A stretch of 64,000 nucleotides of DNA from Tyto alba (GCF_018691265.1 NW_024881322.1:18595107-18659106), one strand, 5' to 3'; positions 25,962-36,857 are shown, numbered from the stretch's first letter. Notes: a model not told the origin generated them from the letters alone. Translations and numbers: made by a program.

Positions 25962-28900
25962 CTGTCATCATCAGCTTCTTTTGTAACAGATTCTAGAAAA
26001 GTAAAAGCGCAATAGTGATTAGACTTTAACATTAGAGTTTAACATTAAAATAACACTTCCAGGTTAAAGATGTATTAAATATACCCTGCAGTTAAAACCG
26101 AGAAGTATCAACACGCATTAGTTCCTGCTCCATATGCGATGACAGGTACTTCAGCTTGCAAAGAGCTTGGACTCAGATGTTTGCCCATTTCATTTTTGTC
26201 TACACCACACCAGCTAACAATATCAATATTTCAGTAAAGTGTCAACATATATTTTGCACTTCAGGGCAAACTAACAAAATGGATACAACAAAAATTAATT
26301 CATACAGACCCTATGTGACAGTCACTATCAAGGTACCTTAGGTGTCTTTTTGAAATATGGTCAGCGAGACATGTTTTGTTGGGCAATAAGGGCTCACAAA
26401 CGATACCTGAATTAAAACAGAAGCCCTCCATCATGCAGCTAAACAGCTGCCCTTCAAGCACAGCAACTTGTGGTTGGAAATATTAGGTGTCTCATACCAA
26501 AAAAGCAGATGTTATCTGTCCACAATGCTTCCCTTGTACCCTTCCTCACTACACCTGTAACACCTCAACAGCTATGCTCTGCCTGTCTCAAGATCTAATA
26601 AACAGACAGGTTTGCTATAATCTCAAAAGCTATCATTTTGCTACTACCAAGGTGGTTCAGAGGCAGCACTTCAAAACTGTGCTTCTAACTGCTCAGTCCC
26701 ACCCCTGCCACCTCAATATAGCTTGCTCTCAGTTACAGTGACTTTTCAGGCCTGCAGTTCACTGAAGAGGCTTGCCACTCACAGGAGCATCACACTGCTC
26801 TGGATCAGCCCCAGGCTACAGACTGAGTATAAAATCAAATAAGTGACTGTCACAGGAGTCTCATGTAAACCCACTCTTATGTACTTGGAGATGCAAGGTA
26901 CTCTTAAAATAAATGGAGCAAAAGCTTCTTTCAAAGAACTTTTGGGGAGACTTGTGATTTAAGGAGGCCAAAACTGCCGGTCTGGAACAGGCCTTTCAAG
27001 GAGATATCAGAATTGCCGAATTTCCAAAGCAAAGTTAGCACATGAAACCTGAAGCCAGGGCATTTCAACTGGTTCAATCTTTGTTGGGTTCCTTTAACCT
27101 TTTTTTTTTTAGACTGCTATCATTCGAGGCAAGGACACTTTAAAGAATTTAAAGACCTTAAAGGAATTTCAGTCACAGAACAAGCAATGAAAATACCTCA
27201 TCCCAAACGAAAACTGTACAATGAAACGAAGACCCTTTCAACCATTGGGAGTCCTAGGATTAGCAGAAAACCCCCCCCCCCAAAAAAAAAAGGAAGAAAA
27301 ATATTAAGGTTTCTTGTTCAAAACTTATCTGTTTAATTGTTTTTTGACTAAGCTGGCAGCAGGATAGCAAATCATGTACATGTACGTTACTTATTCAGGA
27401 CAAGAATTCTGAAAATACTCTGATTTTACCAGGAATTTGAAAGTTAATAATGATAAATCTGTAGTATCCAGGTATGAAAAAGTGGAAAACCCAAACCCCA
27501 CTATTCTCAGACCAACAGCAGACCATAGGAACAAGCTAACTATGGACAAAATAAGCCTATATGCTCCCAGAAAACAGTACGTGCTCCTGGAAAAAAATGC
27601 ATTAATTTTAATTAAACCCAGCTTTATACAGCACCAAAATATTAAAGCTATGTGGGGAAAGATCACAGGAGATCATTTATCACACAACAGTAGTCACCTG
27701 GATTAAGTTTCTTTAACAACTACTACTGTTTCATCTGATCTAGGAAGCAGCTAAAAGCACTATTTGCAAGTGGACAATGCCTCCTGTGTTGCTGCCTGTG
27801 AGCGCTTGCAGTGAAAGGGCTGAACTGCCAAACATCCTTGAAGTGAATCTACAGCAGTAGATTCACGTACCTGTAGGACTGTCCTCATGAAAAAAGCTAG
27901 TTTTCAGGGGGTTTCATCAGTCAAAACTTCTGTTTACATGCGTGCCCAGCAGTTTTGAGTGCTATGTTTCATCACAGGCTGTTCATGGCTGGTCTGTGAC
28001 TGAATTCCCAGCGTATTGCACAACGCTCACTGCTTTTCCAAGCATATCACTTCAGACTTTTTCCTGACATGAAAGAATTTGAGCAAAACTAGCTGGCCAT
28101 TTTGGCTCATGCACTTTTGACCACAAGGTTGCGACTGTCATTCCTGCTTACTATGCTAACTACATGCCCCCACCTGAGACAAAGACCACCGCAGCTACTG
28201 GGGCACAGGCTCATGGTTTAGAAAGCTGAGAACAAAGCACCACCCACAAAATCATCCTGCACAAGTGGAAAATGTTATCACTATGTCAAACATCCACCAC
28301 TGAAATAATTTTTTATCTTTCCCTGCAAGGGTCTGTATGGCCTGCCAACATAAAACTTCCTTGACAGGGATATAGGGGCAGGGGAATTACACACAGTCAC
28401 TTCCTCCTCCTCGGAGATGGAGGCACAACAGTACCACCTAACAGCAGGACTCCAGATATTCCCAACTGGCTTAAGGAGGGCACGCATTTCAAAAAAAAAA
28501 AAAAAAAAAAAAGGTTAATCAGACCTATAAATTAGTCCTTAAGAGTGCAAACTCACCCCCTGCAGTCTCCAGCTTCACCTATACCTATGGTTATCACAGC
28601 TACCTCTAACACACGCTTTGGTGTTGGGACTGAAAGATCTGTTTCAAGGACCTGACCAATTATGGGAGAAGTAAGCAAGACTTTTTTCACGAAGAGCAAG
28701 AAACTTTCCTCTGCATTAAAGGTTTACAATTTGAAGAGAACAGATTCAGGTGTCATGGTGAGACTCATTCTGTAATGGCAGAAATAGCTAATAAATATTT
28801 TGCATAAGACAGCTCATGAAAATAGAATAGCTGCACCCAAACTGAAGTGTCTTTGTTTCTTAAAGCTATTTGCAGAACAGGTGAACAAACCAACAAGGGA

Positions 28901-30959
28901 CAGCTGTGGCTAAAATCTGCCCTCCGGTAAAATATGGACCACTCCCTTTTATTTCAACAAAGCATTTCCACAAATTTCAACGTATTATTCCACAAGACAA
29001 AAAAAAAAAAAAAACAAACAAAAATAAACAAACAAAAAAAAAAACAACCAAACAAAACAAACAAAAAACCCCAACATGATGAAGATAGCACTCATTTTAA
29101 GATTTCAGGTACACGTTGCTGGCCGGCAGGCTTTCTTCAGGATGACAGCTACTCTAAGTGAAACTAATTCTTACAATAACTTCACTGAACTTTTAGCATT
29201 AATCGTAAGTCTGGCTTAGTAACTGCTTCTTAAGTAGGGTGAATCCCATATGAAAAAGTTGCATCCAGGCACCAGTGACTTCAGGATTCTCCCTGAAAGC
29301 TTCCCTCTGAGAAGACTGCAGTGTCCATTCCCCAAACAGATGAGCTCAGTTTTCAGAAACCAAGAAGTCAAGACTGACAATCTGTTGCCAGGGCATTTAA
29401 AAGATTTTTTTATGAAAGCAGTCTTCCCAAATGCTTCCTGTAGCAGGTAGATCCTCTACATGATCCCTCCTTTTCCTTCACCAGGATGCAAAGGGTGTAA
29501 CAGTCATGATCTAAATTAATCTTGCTGTGAGCATATTTGCCTCAGTGCCCTAGCCAATCTTCACTTCCAAAGCCATACAGTGCAACAAGCCTGGTTTAAT
29601 CTGATTTTTTCATCTACTGAACAACCAATTCACAAAAAGTTATTTGCTTGTTGTAAAGTATACTTATTCCACTTCATACAGGTCTGCATTTCAAGGGCAA
29701 AAACGGAAATCCCAAACTACATGCATTTTTAAAGCAAAGGCTTAGTAAAGCCTAGCTCATGATTTATATACAACTTTGAGATACACAGTAGAAATAGGAA
29801 TAGTATTCAAGTTGCGCAATGGATCAGTGTTCAGCTTGCACACAGGAAGAAATACTTTCGTTGCTGCACATCTTTGATCCCAAGAACTGATATAATGAGA
29901 AGAACAGCACACATGGGAAATACAGATGAGAGTCTGGCCTGCGAGAAGCTGAGCTAGTGCTGTCAGAGCCAGGCTCCGCTCTAACATCACAGGTTCTCCA
30001 TCATCTGAAGGTAGGAGGGGAAATCAGTACTAGGCTCTGGCACATGCTACAAAGCCACAGGTGTTCTAGCAAAAAGCAGAGAAACAGACATAATACATGT
30101 ATTTCAGCTTAGAATTAAAAGAAAAGCCTCACAGGAAAATTCTGCCTCTCCTTACTGCAGATGCTACAGCCTATTAAAAAAACCCACCAAATCTCCTCAT
30201 CTTTATCCTACAGATCATACAGTTGGTCACACAGATAAGGTACCTGACATGAATGCATTTCAACTTTCAGCGCCTGTTTGCTGAGTAAGAATTTCCACGA
30301 CAGGAGTTCAGGAGGTCATCCATAACCTGCTCACCCTGAACAGGCTCTAATACTTAACATTTGGTAGTGTTAATGTGGGAAACATGAAAGATGTGGGATT
30401 TCTCAAAATCCACGTGAAAGATGCTTAAAACCAAGCACCTTCAACCTTCTACATACAGGCACTAAATTTATTAAGTCAGAGCTGTTTTGGAAAGAAAAAG
30501 GCAGAAATCAGTGAAATTCAAAGACAATGGGAAGAAACACCAGGAAACGAGCAACACGCGGCCTTATTTCTGGGAAAAAATTATCAGTTTGGAACAGAGG
30601 GAATGCACGAATCTCCTGAACTAAGGGGTGAGGAAAGAGTGCTCCGCCGGATAGCGAAATTGCGAATTTACCGGCAGTTTAGAAGTCAGTGATTGCCACC
30701 ACGGCCAGCCGCTAGTTTGCGCAGCCGTGTCTGGAAGAGGCGAGGCAGAGCTGCCGCCCAGCCAAGGGGAGCGAACAGCGCTGCGCCAGGCGGGCGCCCT
30801 GAGCCACCGGCGCCTTCGCCCGGCCTCCCGGCAGCCCCCACACTCACCTCCGGCCTCCGCCGCCGCCTCCTCCTCCGCCGCCGCCGCGCCCCGCGCCAGG
30901 AGGGCGACCTGGACCAGCCCCAGCAGCAGCAGCAGCAGCCATAACCCCCTCGGCCTCAT
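18362..30959 (-). CDS. PDIA4: PDIA4 / ERp72, protein disulfide isomerase A4, complete 10-exon gene
   Basis: This ER-lumen oxidoreductase forms, breaks and rearranges disulfides in secretory proteins. Coding exons joined: 30848-30959, 25824-25992, 23866-24071, 23055-23193, 22340-22545, 21497-21655, 20200-20351, 19667-19826, 19342-19572, 18362-18777. All introns are GT-AG and phases agree, giving 1950 nt (649 codons plus TAG); the human protein has 645. In order: a leucine-rich signal peptide (residues 1 to about 25), an acidic Glu/Asp region, thioredoxin domains a0 and a with CGHC at 95-98 and 210-213, non-catalytic b and b' domains, thioredoxin a' with CGHC at 559-562, and C-terminal KEEL for ER retrieval. 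The start is the ATG directly before the signal peptide. All three active sites are intact. The GC-rich promoter with an ER-stress-like element fits induction by the unfolded protein response. Confidence 0.97.
19342..19572 (-). CDS. PDIA4: PDIA4 coding exon 9 (b' domain)
   Basis: This is a 231-nt exon. The acceptor TTTTTCAG precedes CTACACAG and the donor AAAAAAG is followed by GTATAG. It encodes the [14 protein letters not shown] part of the b' domain and leads toward the linker before a'. The phase is 1 at both ends. Confidence 0.95.
19667..19826 (-). CDS. PDIA4: PDIA4 coding exon 8 (b/b' domains)
   Basis: This is a 160-nt exon. The acceptor TTTTTAAG precedes CATGACTC and the donor GTTG is followed by GTAAGT. 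It encodes the [16 protein letters not shown] and [17 protein letters not shown] part, the substrate-binding side of the protein. Confidence 0.95.
20200..20351 (-). CDS. PDIA4: PDIA4 coding exon 7 (b domain)
   Basis: This is a 152-nt exon. The acceptor TTTTTCAG precedes CTAACGG and the donor TTAAA is followed by GTGAGT. It encodes [19 protein letters not shown] and the VVMQPEKF strand, and exits in phase 0. Confidence 0.95.
21497..21655 (-). CDS. PDIA4: PDIA4 coding exon 6 (end of a, start of b)
   Basis: This is a 159-nt exon. The acceptor TCTAACAG precedes GTATTGTT and the donor AGCAG is followed by GTAAAG. It encodes [16 protein letters not shown] and the start of the non-catalytic b domain. 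Confidence 0.95.
22340..22545 (-). CDS. PDIA4: PDIA4 coding exon 5 (second CGHC, domain a)
   Basis: This 206-nt exon begins inside the Trp codon of WCGHC. It has exactly the same length and phases as exon 3, the corresponding piece of domain a0. The acceptor is CCCTAG and the donor TACG is followed by GTATTG. It encodes [18 protein letters not shown] and the GYPTLKIF cis-proline loop. Confidence 0.96.
23055..23193 (-). CDS. PDIA4: PDIA4 coding exon 4 (start of domain a)
   Basis: This is a 139-nt exon. The acceptor TTTCAG precedes AAATTG and the donor CCATG is followed by GTAAGC, splitting the Trp codon before CGHC. It encodes EIVAKVKEV and the [10 protein letters not shown] strand. Confidence 0.95.
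23866..24071 (-). CDS. PDIA4: PDIA4 coding exon 3 (first CGHC, domain a0)
   Basis: This is a 206-nt exon. The acceptor CCAACAG precedes GTGTGGGC and the donor AGATG is followed by GTAAGC. It encodes [18 protein letters not shown] and the [12 protein letters not shown] cis-proline loop. Confidence 0.96.
25824..25992 (-). CDS. PDIA4: PDIA4 coding exon 2 (acidic tract, start of domain a0)
   Basis: This is a 169-nt exon. The acceptor TTTTCTAG precedes AATCTG and the donor CCATG is followed by GTGGGT. It encodes [11 protein letters not shown], then a pure Asp run of 11 residues written by a GAT/CAT-type triplet repeat, then the first strands of a0 ending at FYAP-Trp. Confidence 0.95.
25930..25962 (-). 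repeat. ATC/GAT triplet repeat encoding poly-Asp in PDIA4
   Basis: About 11 tandem ATC triplets on the plus strand read as GAT codons on the minus strand, giving an aspartate run in the acidic N-terminal region of PDIA4. Acidic stretches at this position are normal for ERp72; the pure repeat suggests length variability. Confidence 0.85.
25993..30847 (-). other. PDIA4: PDIA4 intron 1
   Basis: This 4.9-kb intron is bounded by GTGAGTG and TTTTCTAG. It contains A-rich low-complexity blocks at 28491-28512 and 28999-29073 and a C/A run at 27271-27293. No other gene is visible in it. Confidence 0.85.
30848..30959 (-). CDS. PDIA4: PDIA4 coding exon 1 (signal peptide)
   Basis: The ATG at 30959 starts MRPRGLW followed by an uninterrupted leucine core (partly a CTG repeat), then an Ala/Glu-rich segment. 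The donor reads GGAG followed by GTGAGTG. The exon contributes 37 codons plus one base. The same frame stays open upstream to an ATG at 31223, but the N-terminus that behaves as a signal peptide begins at 30959. Confidence 0.93.
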
Positions 30960-31006
30960 CCCGGGACTCGGTCCGGCCCGATCCGCTCCGGGACCCCGCA
31001 CCCTCT

Positions 31007-31042
31007 GATCGATCGATCGATCGATCGATTGATTGATTGATT
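31007..31042. repeat. Tetranucleotide repeat (GATC)5(GATT)4 in the PDIA4 5' region
   Basis: Five GATC units (31007-31026) pass directly into four GATT units (31027-31042). The last GATT is followed by GG, so on the PDIA4 sense strand the repeat begins with a CCAAT box. It lies 48-83 bp upstream of the PDIA4 ATG. Confidence 0.95.
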
Positions 31043-31257
31043 GGCTGCCGCGCCCCCTGATTGGCTGCCGCCGCCGCCGCCGCTCCCGGAAGCTCCTCTC
31101 CCGCTCCGGGCCGCGCGCACTCGCCGCGGCGGGAGAGCGCCGCGACCGACCGGAGCAGCGCAGCCCGCGCGCCTCCCACCCTGAGCGCAGCCGGACGCCT
31201 GCACTGAGGTGCCTCTCCGCCATTGGCTGACGGGGCGGGGGGGGGGGCGGGCGCCCA

Positions 31258-31276
31258 CCAACCGCCGGCCGCCACG
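31258..31276 (+). promoter_or_regulatory. PDIA4: ER stress response element-like site (CCAAC-N9-CCACG)
   Basis: The half-site CCAAC is separated by exactly nine bases from a perfect CCACG, differing from the ERSE consensus CCAAT-N9-CCACG by one base. It is on the strand opposite PDIA4 transcription; ERSEs are reported to work in either orientation. It lies about 300 bp upstream of the ATG. Confidence 0.55.
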
Positions 31277-31283
31277 CACGTCA
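31276..31283 (-). promoter_or_regulatory. PDIA4: UPRE/CRE-like core TGACGTGC
   Basis: On the minus strand TGACGTGC overlaps the last base of the ERSE-like site. It resembles the XBP1/ATF6 UPRE core TGACGTGG/A. It may form a composite site with the adjacent CCACG. Assignment rests on motif similarity only. Confidence 0.4.
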
Positions 31284-31349
31284 GGCGCAGGGGGTGGGAC
31301 TCCCGCCCCCAAGGGCGAGAAGCCACATCGCCCTTCGCGATTGGCGGGC

Positions 31350-32064
31350 TGCCGCCAGGGGGCGGGCTCGGGGGCGGGGAGGGGCCGGGCCAGCGGTTGG
31401 TGGCAGCCTGTAAGGTGTGACGGCCCGCGCGCTGGGCGGGGTTTGCCCCGCCACGCCGTGCGTGGGCGGTGGGGTTCGCGTTCCCTGGTGTACCCGCCGC
31501 CGGCGCTGGCGGTGGGGAGCTCCCTGGAGCTGCCCCACGTTGTCTGAGTAACCTACTGCCGTTTACCTGAAGTGCCTGACGGTGCGTGGGGAGCTCCCCG
31601 AGGGCTCAGGGGGGCTGGGCGCAGCAAGCCCCTCTGTCACGCCGCAGGCCTTCGGGAGATTCAGAGTGCCTGCAGCAGCCTGTCTGAATGTCTTATGCCT
31701 AATTTTTATATTTCCAGAAAGCTGTGGTGAAATCAGAGTCACTTAGCTAGGTTGTAAGAGAGCAGCAATTTGCCGAGTCAGGTTTTTCCAAGTGTATTGG
31801 CCTCCCATTTGCCGACAGACTCAAAAACATGAACAGACCTTGGGACAGTTGGTCCTTTCCACTTCCTGACACGGCTATGGTACTTCTATTTTTGGGGAAT
31901 ACTTGAATTTATTTCGTTTGCTTACTGATGATGAATGTGATAAATAACAAGAATTTTGCTTTCGCTAAAAGTAATTAAACACTTTTATTGAGTTAGGCTA
32001 AAGCTATTACTAGTACAACGATCCAAATTTTAAGAAAAGTAAAAGAATTTACTACTGGGCGAAT
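31350..32064. other. GC-island shoulder and unassigned DNA upstream of PDIA4
   Basis: The first 200 bp continue the CpG-rich promoter region (to about 31550). The rest is ordinary sequence without a recognised feature. No divergent gene is evident. Confidence 0.4.
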
Positions 32065-32678
32065 TGATCTGAGGAAACACTAACCTAACAGCCCCCCCCT
32101 TCCTTGGGATGCTCACCAGATGGTCCCTATCAAAGGATGGTAACTCCTTTGCAATGGGATGAGAAAGAACAGGATGGGCCATCCCTGGTATCCCTTGTCC
32201 TTGAGGTAAGAGGGGAACTAAAACCACTGAGCCGGAAAGACAAAAGAGCTGCAAATTGGCCCAGACTTGAAGGACAAGGTGTACGTGACCACAGGGCTGA
32301 GTTTGTGCAGAAGGGAGGGTCAGCTAGTGAACACCGTGAAGACTACGAGCCTTCATCTGCAGACCCCTGCCCACGACCTCCAGGGAGCACTGTGCAGGCG
32401 TGACGGGAGGGATTTGGGGTGGGGGGATATGTTAATGACTTCTCAGAACTAATTGTAATATTCCCTCCCTATCCTTGGAGTAGTGATGCATATGTATTAG
32501 GGTAGATGAATATGTAATGTTTTATACAATAAAAGGGAGCCCCTTTGGCTCCAGAGCGTGCGCCATCGTGCCCAGAGCTGTATTCTTTGCTCCACTGACT
32601 TTGTCCCCAATCAAACCTTTTTTTTTTATATATACATGGGCTTGTTTCTCACAGTGACTGTGGAGACAGACACCCGCA
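32065..32678 (+). mobile_element. Probable solo LTR (class II-like)
   Basis: The segment ends TGTGGAGACAGACACCCGCA, resembling the U5 end of the LTR at 6903-7455. It contains a TATA/polyadenylation-like block (TTTATACAATAAAAGGGAGCC, about 32521-32540) followed by an R-like GCGTGCGCCATCG. The 5' boundary (TGATCTGAGG at 32065) is a guess, and no clear target duplication was found. No internal viral genes follow. Confidence 0.5.
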
Positions 32679-35600
32679 TAATTTCTAGCCATGACTACTC
32701 AAATGCTGATCTGCTGAACATCTTAAGATCTAACAAGACAATGCTAAAAACTGGGCTTTTGGTGCTCACATTGCCAGTTTGGCCACATACTTGGGCAAAT
32801 TACAGATGTCCATAGGTTCACGAGGCAATTGTTTCGGTTTTTACAAAATTTCTGACCCTTGAGTAGATAGTTTGTAAGCATAAAACACTGTTAAATTCAG
32901 TGCCCGGTAGTCATACTCTAAGGCGTTAACAGTAGCTTGTGATATGCAAATGTATTCAAGACCTTGAAGTGCAAGCTGAAAATGTGAAAACCATGATTTT
33001 AGGGGACCGAGAAGACACTGTGTTGCTCTGAAAGACTGTTGATGGATCTAGGTTGCCATTTGGCATTTGTCAGTGGTCTGTAACAAGTAGGTTGGAAAAA
33101 GGCATTAAAAACCTGCCTTGTTCAACACTGCTAATTTACAAATCAGTGAAACGTTTTTATTAGACTCTGTACACTGTTCTGTTAACCCTTCACTGGGATG
33201 TTGTGTTGGTGTGTGAAATATCTACTGCCTTCCTCATCAGAATTTATAAGATAAATAGTGGCTATTGTAGTCCATTTTATTCTCATTTAGTTTGGAGATT
33301 ATCCACTGTATAGTGACCTGCCAAGGCAGAGGAGCTCTGCCAGGCCCAGTACTTCATGAATGACATTGTCTAGGCAGTTGGAAAACATGTTAGAAAAGCT
33401 TGCAGAAAAAATAGGCATGTAAAATGGGGAAGTAGTATGATTATTGCTTCCATCTGTTAGAATGTGGAATACAGGAGTACAGGACTTTTCTTTTGTGCGC
33501 TAAATTTTATGGTTACTGTGTTTCACGTCGATACAAGTTAACCAAGTTGAAAAATGAGGTCAGTGGATTTTAAAGGCAGTCAAAGGTGTCAAGCACCAAC
33601 ATCCAGCTGCACAGTGAAAAGGAAGGGCAAATAGTACAAATACAGGTAGGTGGTTTTTTTGTTGTTTTTGGTTGGTTGGTTTGTTTGTTTGTGTGTTTGT
33701 TTGTTTGTTTGTTGTTAATTTGTTTGAACTGCAGGAGGAAAGCCTGCAAGACAAAACCCCTGTAATCCCAGTTCAACCAAGGACAGCCTGATCATATGAC
33801 TTGAGAGATTTGCTAAATCGTGTGTTAATTGTGTGGGTACTTACAGTATTGGTAGCCCAGATCTTAGGCATGTCCTGCTAGACAAACAGGGCCTTGGCAG
33901 AGGGTCATAGGATCATAGTCTGGTCTGTCTTCTTAGTTTGGGGTACCACAGGATAACATAGCAAGTCATAAATAGCACACCAAACAGAAGTGTAAGTTAT
34001 CATAGACCAGCTGGAGTCTAAGCTCAGTGCAATTATGAAATACAGTGGTCACTGGAAAGAGTCTGCTAGCTGTGCAGCTTTTCCAAGAGATTGCTTCCTG
34101 CTCTCTAAAGGCTTGCTTACTTGTGAGGATGACTATATGAAGCTGAAAATCCTCTGAACTAAGTACAACTGGTAAGAACAGTGCTGCCTTTTGCCAAGTA
34201 CACATTCTTTACATGAACTGGTAACAGGAAACCCCTTGTCTTTACCATGAGGGTAAAGGTGAAACAGAGCCCCGAACAGATAACTAAGTATAGGATCATC
34301 TGTAGGTTAGATGCATGGAAAAGTGAATGGCACAGGTCCCTTGCAGCATTTCTGATGTGAGAAACTGGCCATACTTCAAGTCACTTCTGCCTCATATGTA
34401 CTAGAGAGCAAAAGACATTTCCATCTGATAACATCTGCTATGCTGCAGAAGAATCCAGATGTTGGCAGGCTTTGGTTATTTGAAAATGGATTACATTTTG
34501 TGCATACTATATTTTCATATTTGTGTAAGCTATTAGTATCACCATTGGCAGACTTGCATCCTCAGGAACAAGTGGACAATCATACTCCTTAAATATGCTT
34601 TTCCTGTGGAATGATCGGCAAGTGTCTTTCCCGCTGGTTAAAGCTGTCAATGGCTACCATAAAGTCTTCACAGGTTGCACCTGTGTTTCCCAGCAACGTT
34701 AAGTGGTGGACTGTGGAAACACCTCTTTGTACCATACTGTAATTTTCTCCTTCCAAAGGTGTCCTAGATGCTAGTCATCTTCTGTACATCATTCTGCAAA
34801 TTCTGTGGGGTACAGTCATTGACCTTAAGAGGCATATTTAGCAGTAAATGTCAAAGAAGAAAAAGCCAATGTTCTCTCACAAAAATAATGAAAATTGCAA
34901 GGTATGCTAGACTAAGATGCATTAGTTTAACTTCTGCTATTAAATTATATTACAGTCTTAAAAGGAGATTTGAACCTACTTGGCCTTTCACAGCCTGACG
35001 ATATTGAGTGGCTTCTTGTAAGGATACTGAGCAAATATAATGGTCTCACATATGTGTTAGCTGCTTTAACTTATTGTAATCCTTAATATCACAGAGCTAT
35101 ACTGACTAGATGCTGGCTGATACTGTCTGAACAGAGGCACAACAGATTAATTTATTATTTTTAAATACGCATTTTGTGTCTGAGTGCTGTACTAAGTTCC
35201 CAATGGTGCTTAAAGGATTGGAAATTAATTTTAATAGGAAGTGTGCAGCCACAGCACCATGCCGGTTAGTTAACGAAGGTGTTGGACCGTGTTGCACAGC
35301 ATTTTCAATAGGACTGTGTGACAGACTGCTTTGTCTTTGTGTGATTTTCTTTGAGTAGAGTATTTGTTCCATGCAACATGAGCTGATGGCACTCTTGATG
35401 CCACCCACTGACCAGATAAAATATGGCCAAAATGCTGCTAATACACACTTGACATTGCAGCACATGCACAGTTCTGAATACCTTTTGGGGAATGCTCTCA
35501 AAACTTGTTTTCTAAAAAACCTGTTCAGTTGCGAAACATCTCTTTTATGTGATCTGCCAGTTTTAAACTGGCACAGTGTCATGAAGGTTTTCTGTATTAT

Positions 35601-36584
35601 TTTTGTGGTAGTTTTCTTGTGAACCTCAGTTATATTTTTTGCATAATAGCTAAACTTTTACAGCAAATGCTGCTGAATTGTCTTGCACATAATCTTCACA
35701 TAAATCACTTCAGTGACTCTCAGAACAATGCTTAAAATATCCATCCTGTTTTGCATTTCATCTAAATCTAGAAACAATTTAGAGAGCAAGAGAAAACACT
35801 TGTAGAAGTTTTAATTTTTTGGTCACCGGTTGATTCATCCATTATGATGCTTATTTTAAAATACCTTTCAATAATCTTCAGCCATCATTGTAGAAACATG
35901 ATAAAAAGTTGGATGTGAAAGTTTTCCACTTCAATACTACTAAATTCTGACAAATTAATGAAGTATGATACTCACAGTAATATAAATACTACTAATTCCT
36001 GTATTCGTATATTGCACTCTTTGTTTTGCTGCAATGATTTTGAGTGCCTGTCTGGATGACTTCTCTCCAGGTTTTCTTATGAAATTACCTTCTTTTTTTT
36101 TTTTTTTTTTTTGTTGTTTCCTTTTGGCTTTTTTTTTTGACTTTTTTTTTGTTGTTGTTGTTTAGGGACTTTCTGCTTAATTCTTGGATCTCTGTGCCAT
36201 GTTAAGTAAGTTCATACTTACTATCATTTGATGTGCTCAGCTCAAAGAAACTTTTACAAACATATCAGCTTAAGTTTAGCATTTGTCATGATAAAATTTT
36301 GCGTAATTTCATCTGGAAATGGAAACTTCATAAGCATGGTGTACCATTTCCTCTAAATTAGAAGATGAATATATTGGTAGATAATATTCAGACGTCATTT
36401 CAGAAGCAAATGATACAAATACTGCTAAAATTAGCATATGTAAACTGTCTACCTTCAGTTATTATACTGATGTCAATCAAAATTGGATCTAGGGCTTCAA
36501 AAACATCTGAAAATTTAAAATTTTGAATGTTAATGAAATTCTTGTGGCTGACTTCACTCAATACAGACTGCAGTGTCTAACATG
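32679..36584. other. Unassigned DNA with low-complexity tracts
   Basis: No gene is recognised. A TTTG/GTTT repeat lies at about 33651-33723 and T-rich runs at about 36091-36165. A minus-strand open frame of 158 codons at 35106-35582 has no recognisable domain. Confidence 0.4.
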
Positions 36585-36857
36585 TAGAATCATAGAACCA
36601 CAGAATGGTTTGGGTTGGAAGGGAACTTTTAAGCCCATCCAGTCCCACCCCCTGCCCCAGGCAGGGCCCCCTTCCCCCAGCCCAGGGGGCTCCCAGCCCC
36701 GTCCAACCTGGCCTTGAACCCTTCCAGGGAGGGGGCAGCCACAGCTGCTCTGGGCACCCTGGGCCAGCGCCTCACTGCCCTCATAGTAAATATGTCCTTC
36801 CTTATGTCCAATCTAAATCTACCCTCTTTGATTTTAAAACCATTGCCCCTTGTTCTG
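36585..36857 (-). mobile_element. CR1 LINE 3' end, reverse orientation
   Basis: The segment starts AGAATCATAGAACCACAGAATGG and runs through GGTTTGGGTTGGAAGGGAAC, GTCCAACCTGGCCTTGAAC and AAATCTACCCTCTTTGA. This is the reverse complement of the avian CR1 3' untranslated region. It ends abruptly at the first base of the ERV-L LTR, so the provirus appears to have inserted into the CR1 copy. Confidence 0.85.

Larger units (their letters stand above)
31040..31344 (-). promoter_or_regulatory. PDIA4: PDIA4 promoter: four CCAAT boxes in a GC-rich island
   Basis: On the PDIA4 sense (minus) strand CCAAT occurs at 31040-31044, 31060-31064, 31222-31226 and 31340-31344, three of them in the context CAGCCAAT. 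The surrounding 30.69-31.55 kb is strongly GC- and CpG-rich and has no TATA box at a sensible distance. NF-Y at CCAAT boxes is the usual basal and ER-stress partner at chaperone promoters. The transcription start is not determinable from sequence. Confidence 0.75.

Noticed and set aside
31040..31344. Perfect ERSE (CCAAT-N9-CCACG) at any of the four sense-strand CCAAT boxes
   Set aside because: The base block nine positions downstream of each CCAAT was checked and none reads CCACG; only the opposite-strand CCAAC site fits the spacing.
35106..35582. 158-codon minus-strand frame
   Set aside because: No domain resemblance; likely chance open frame.
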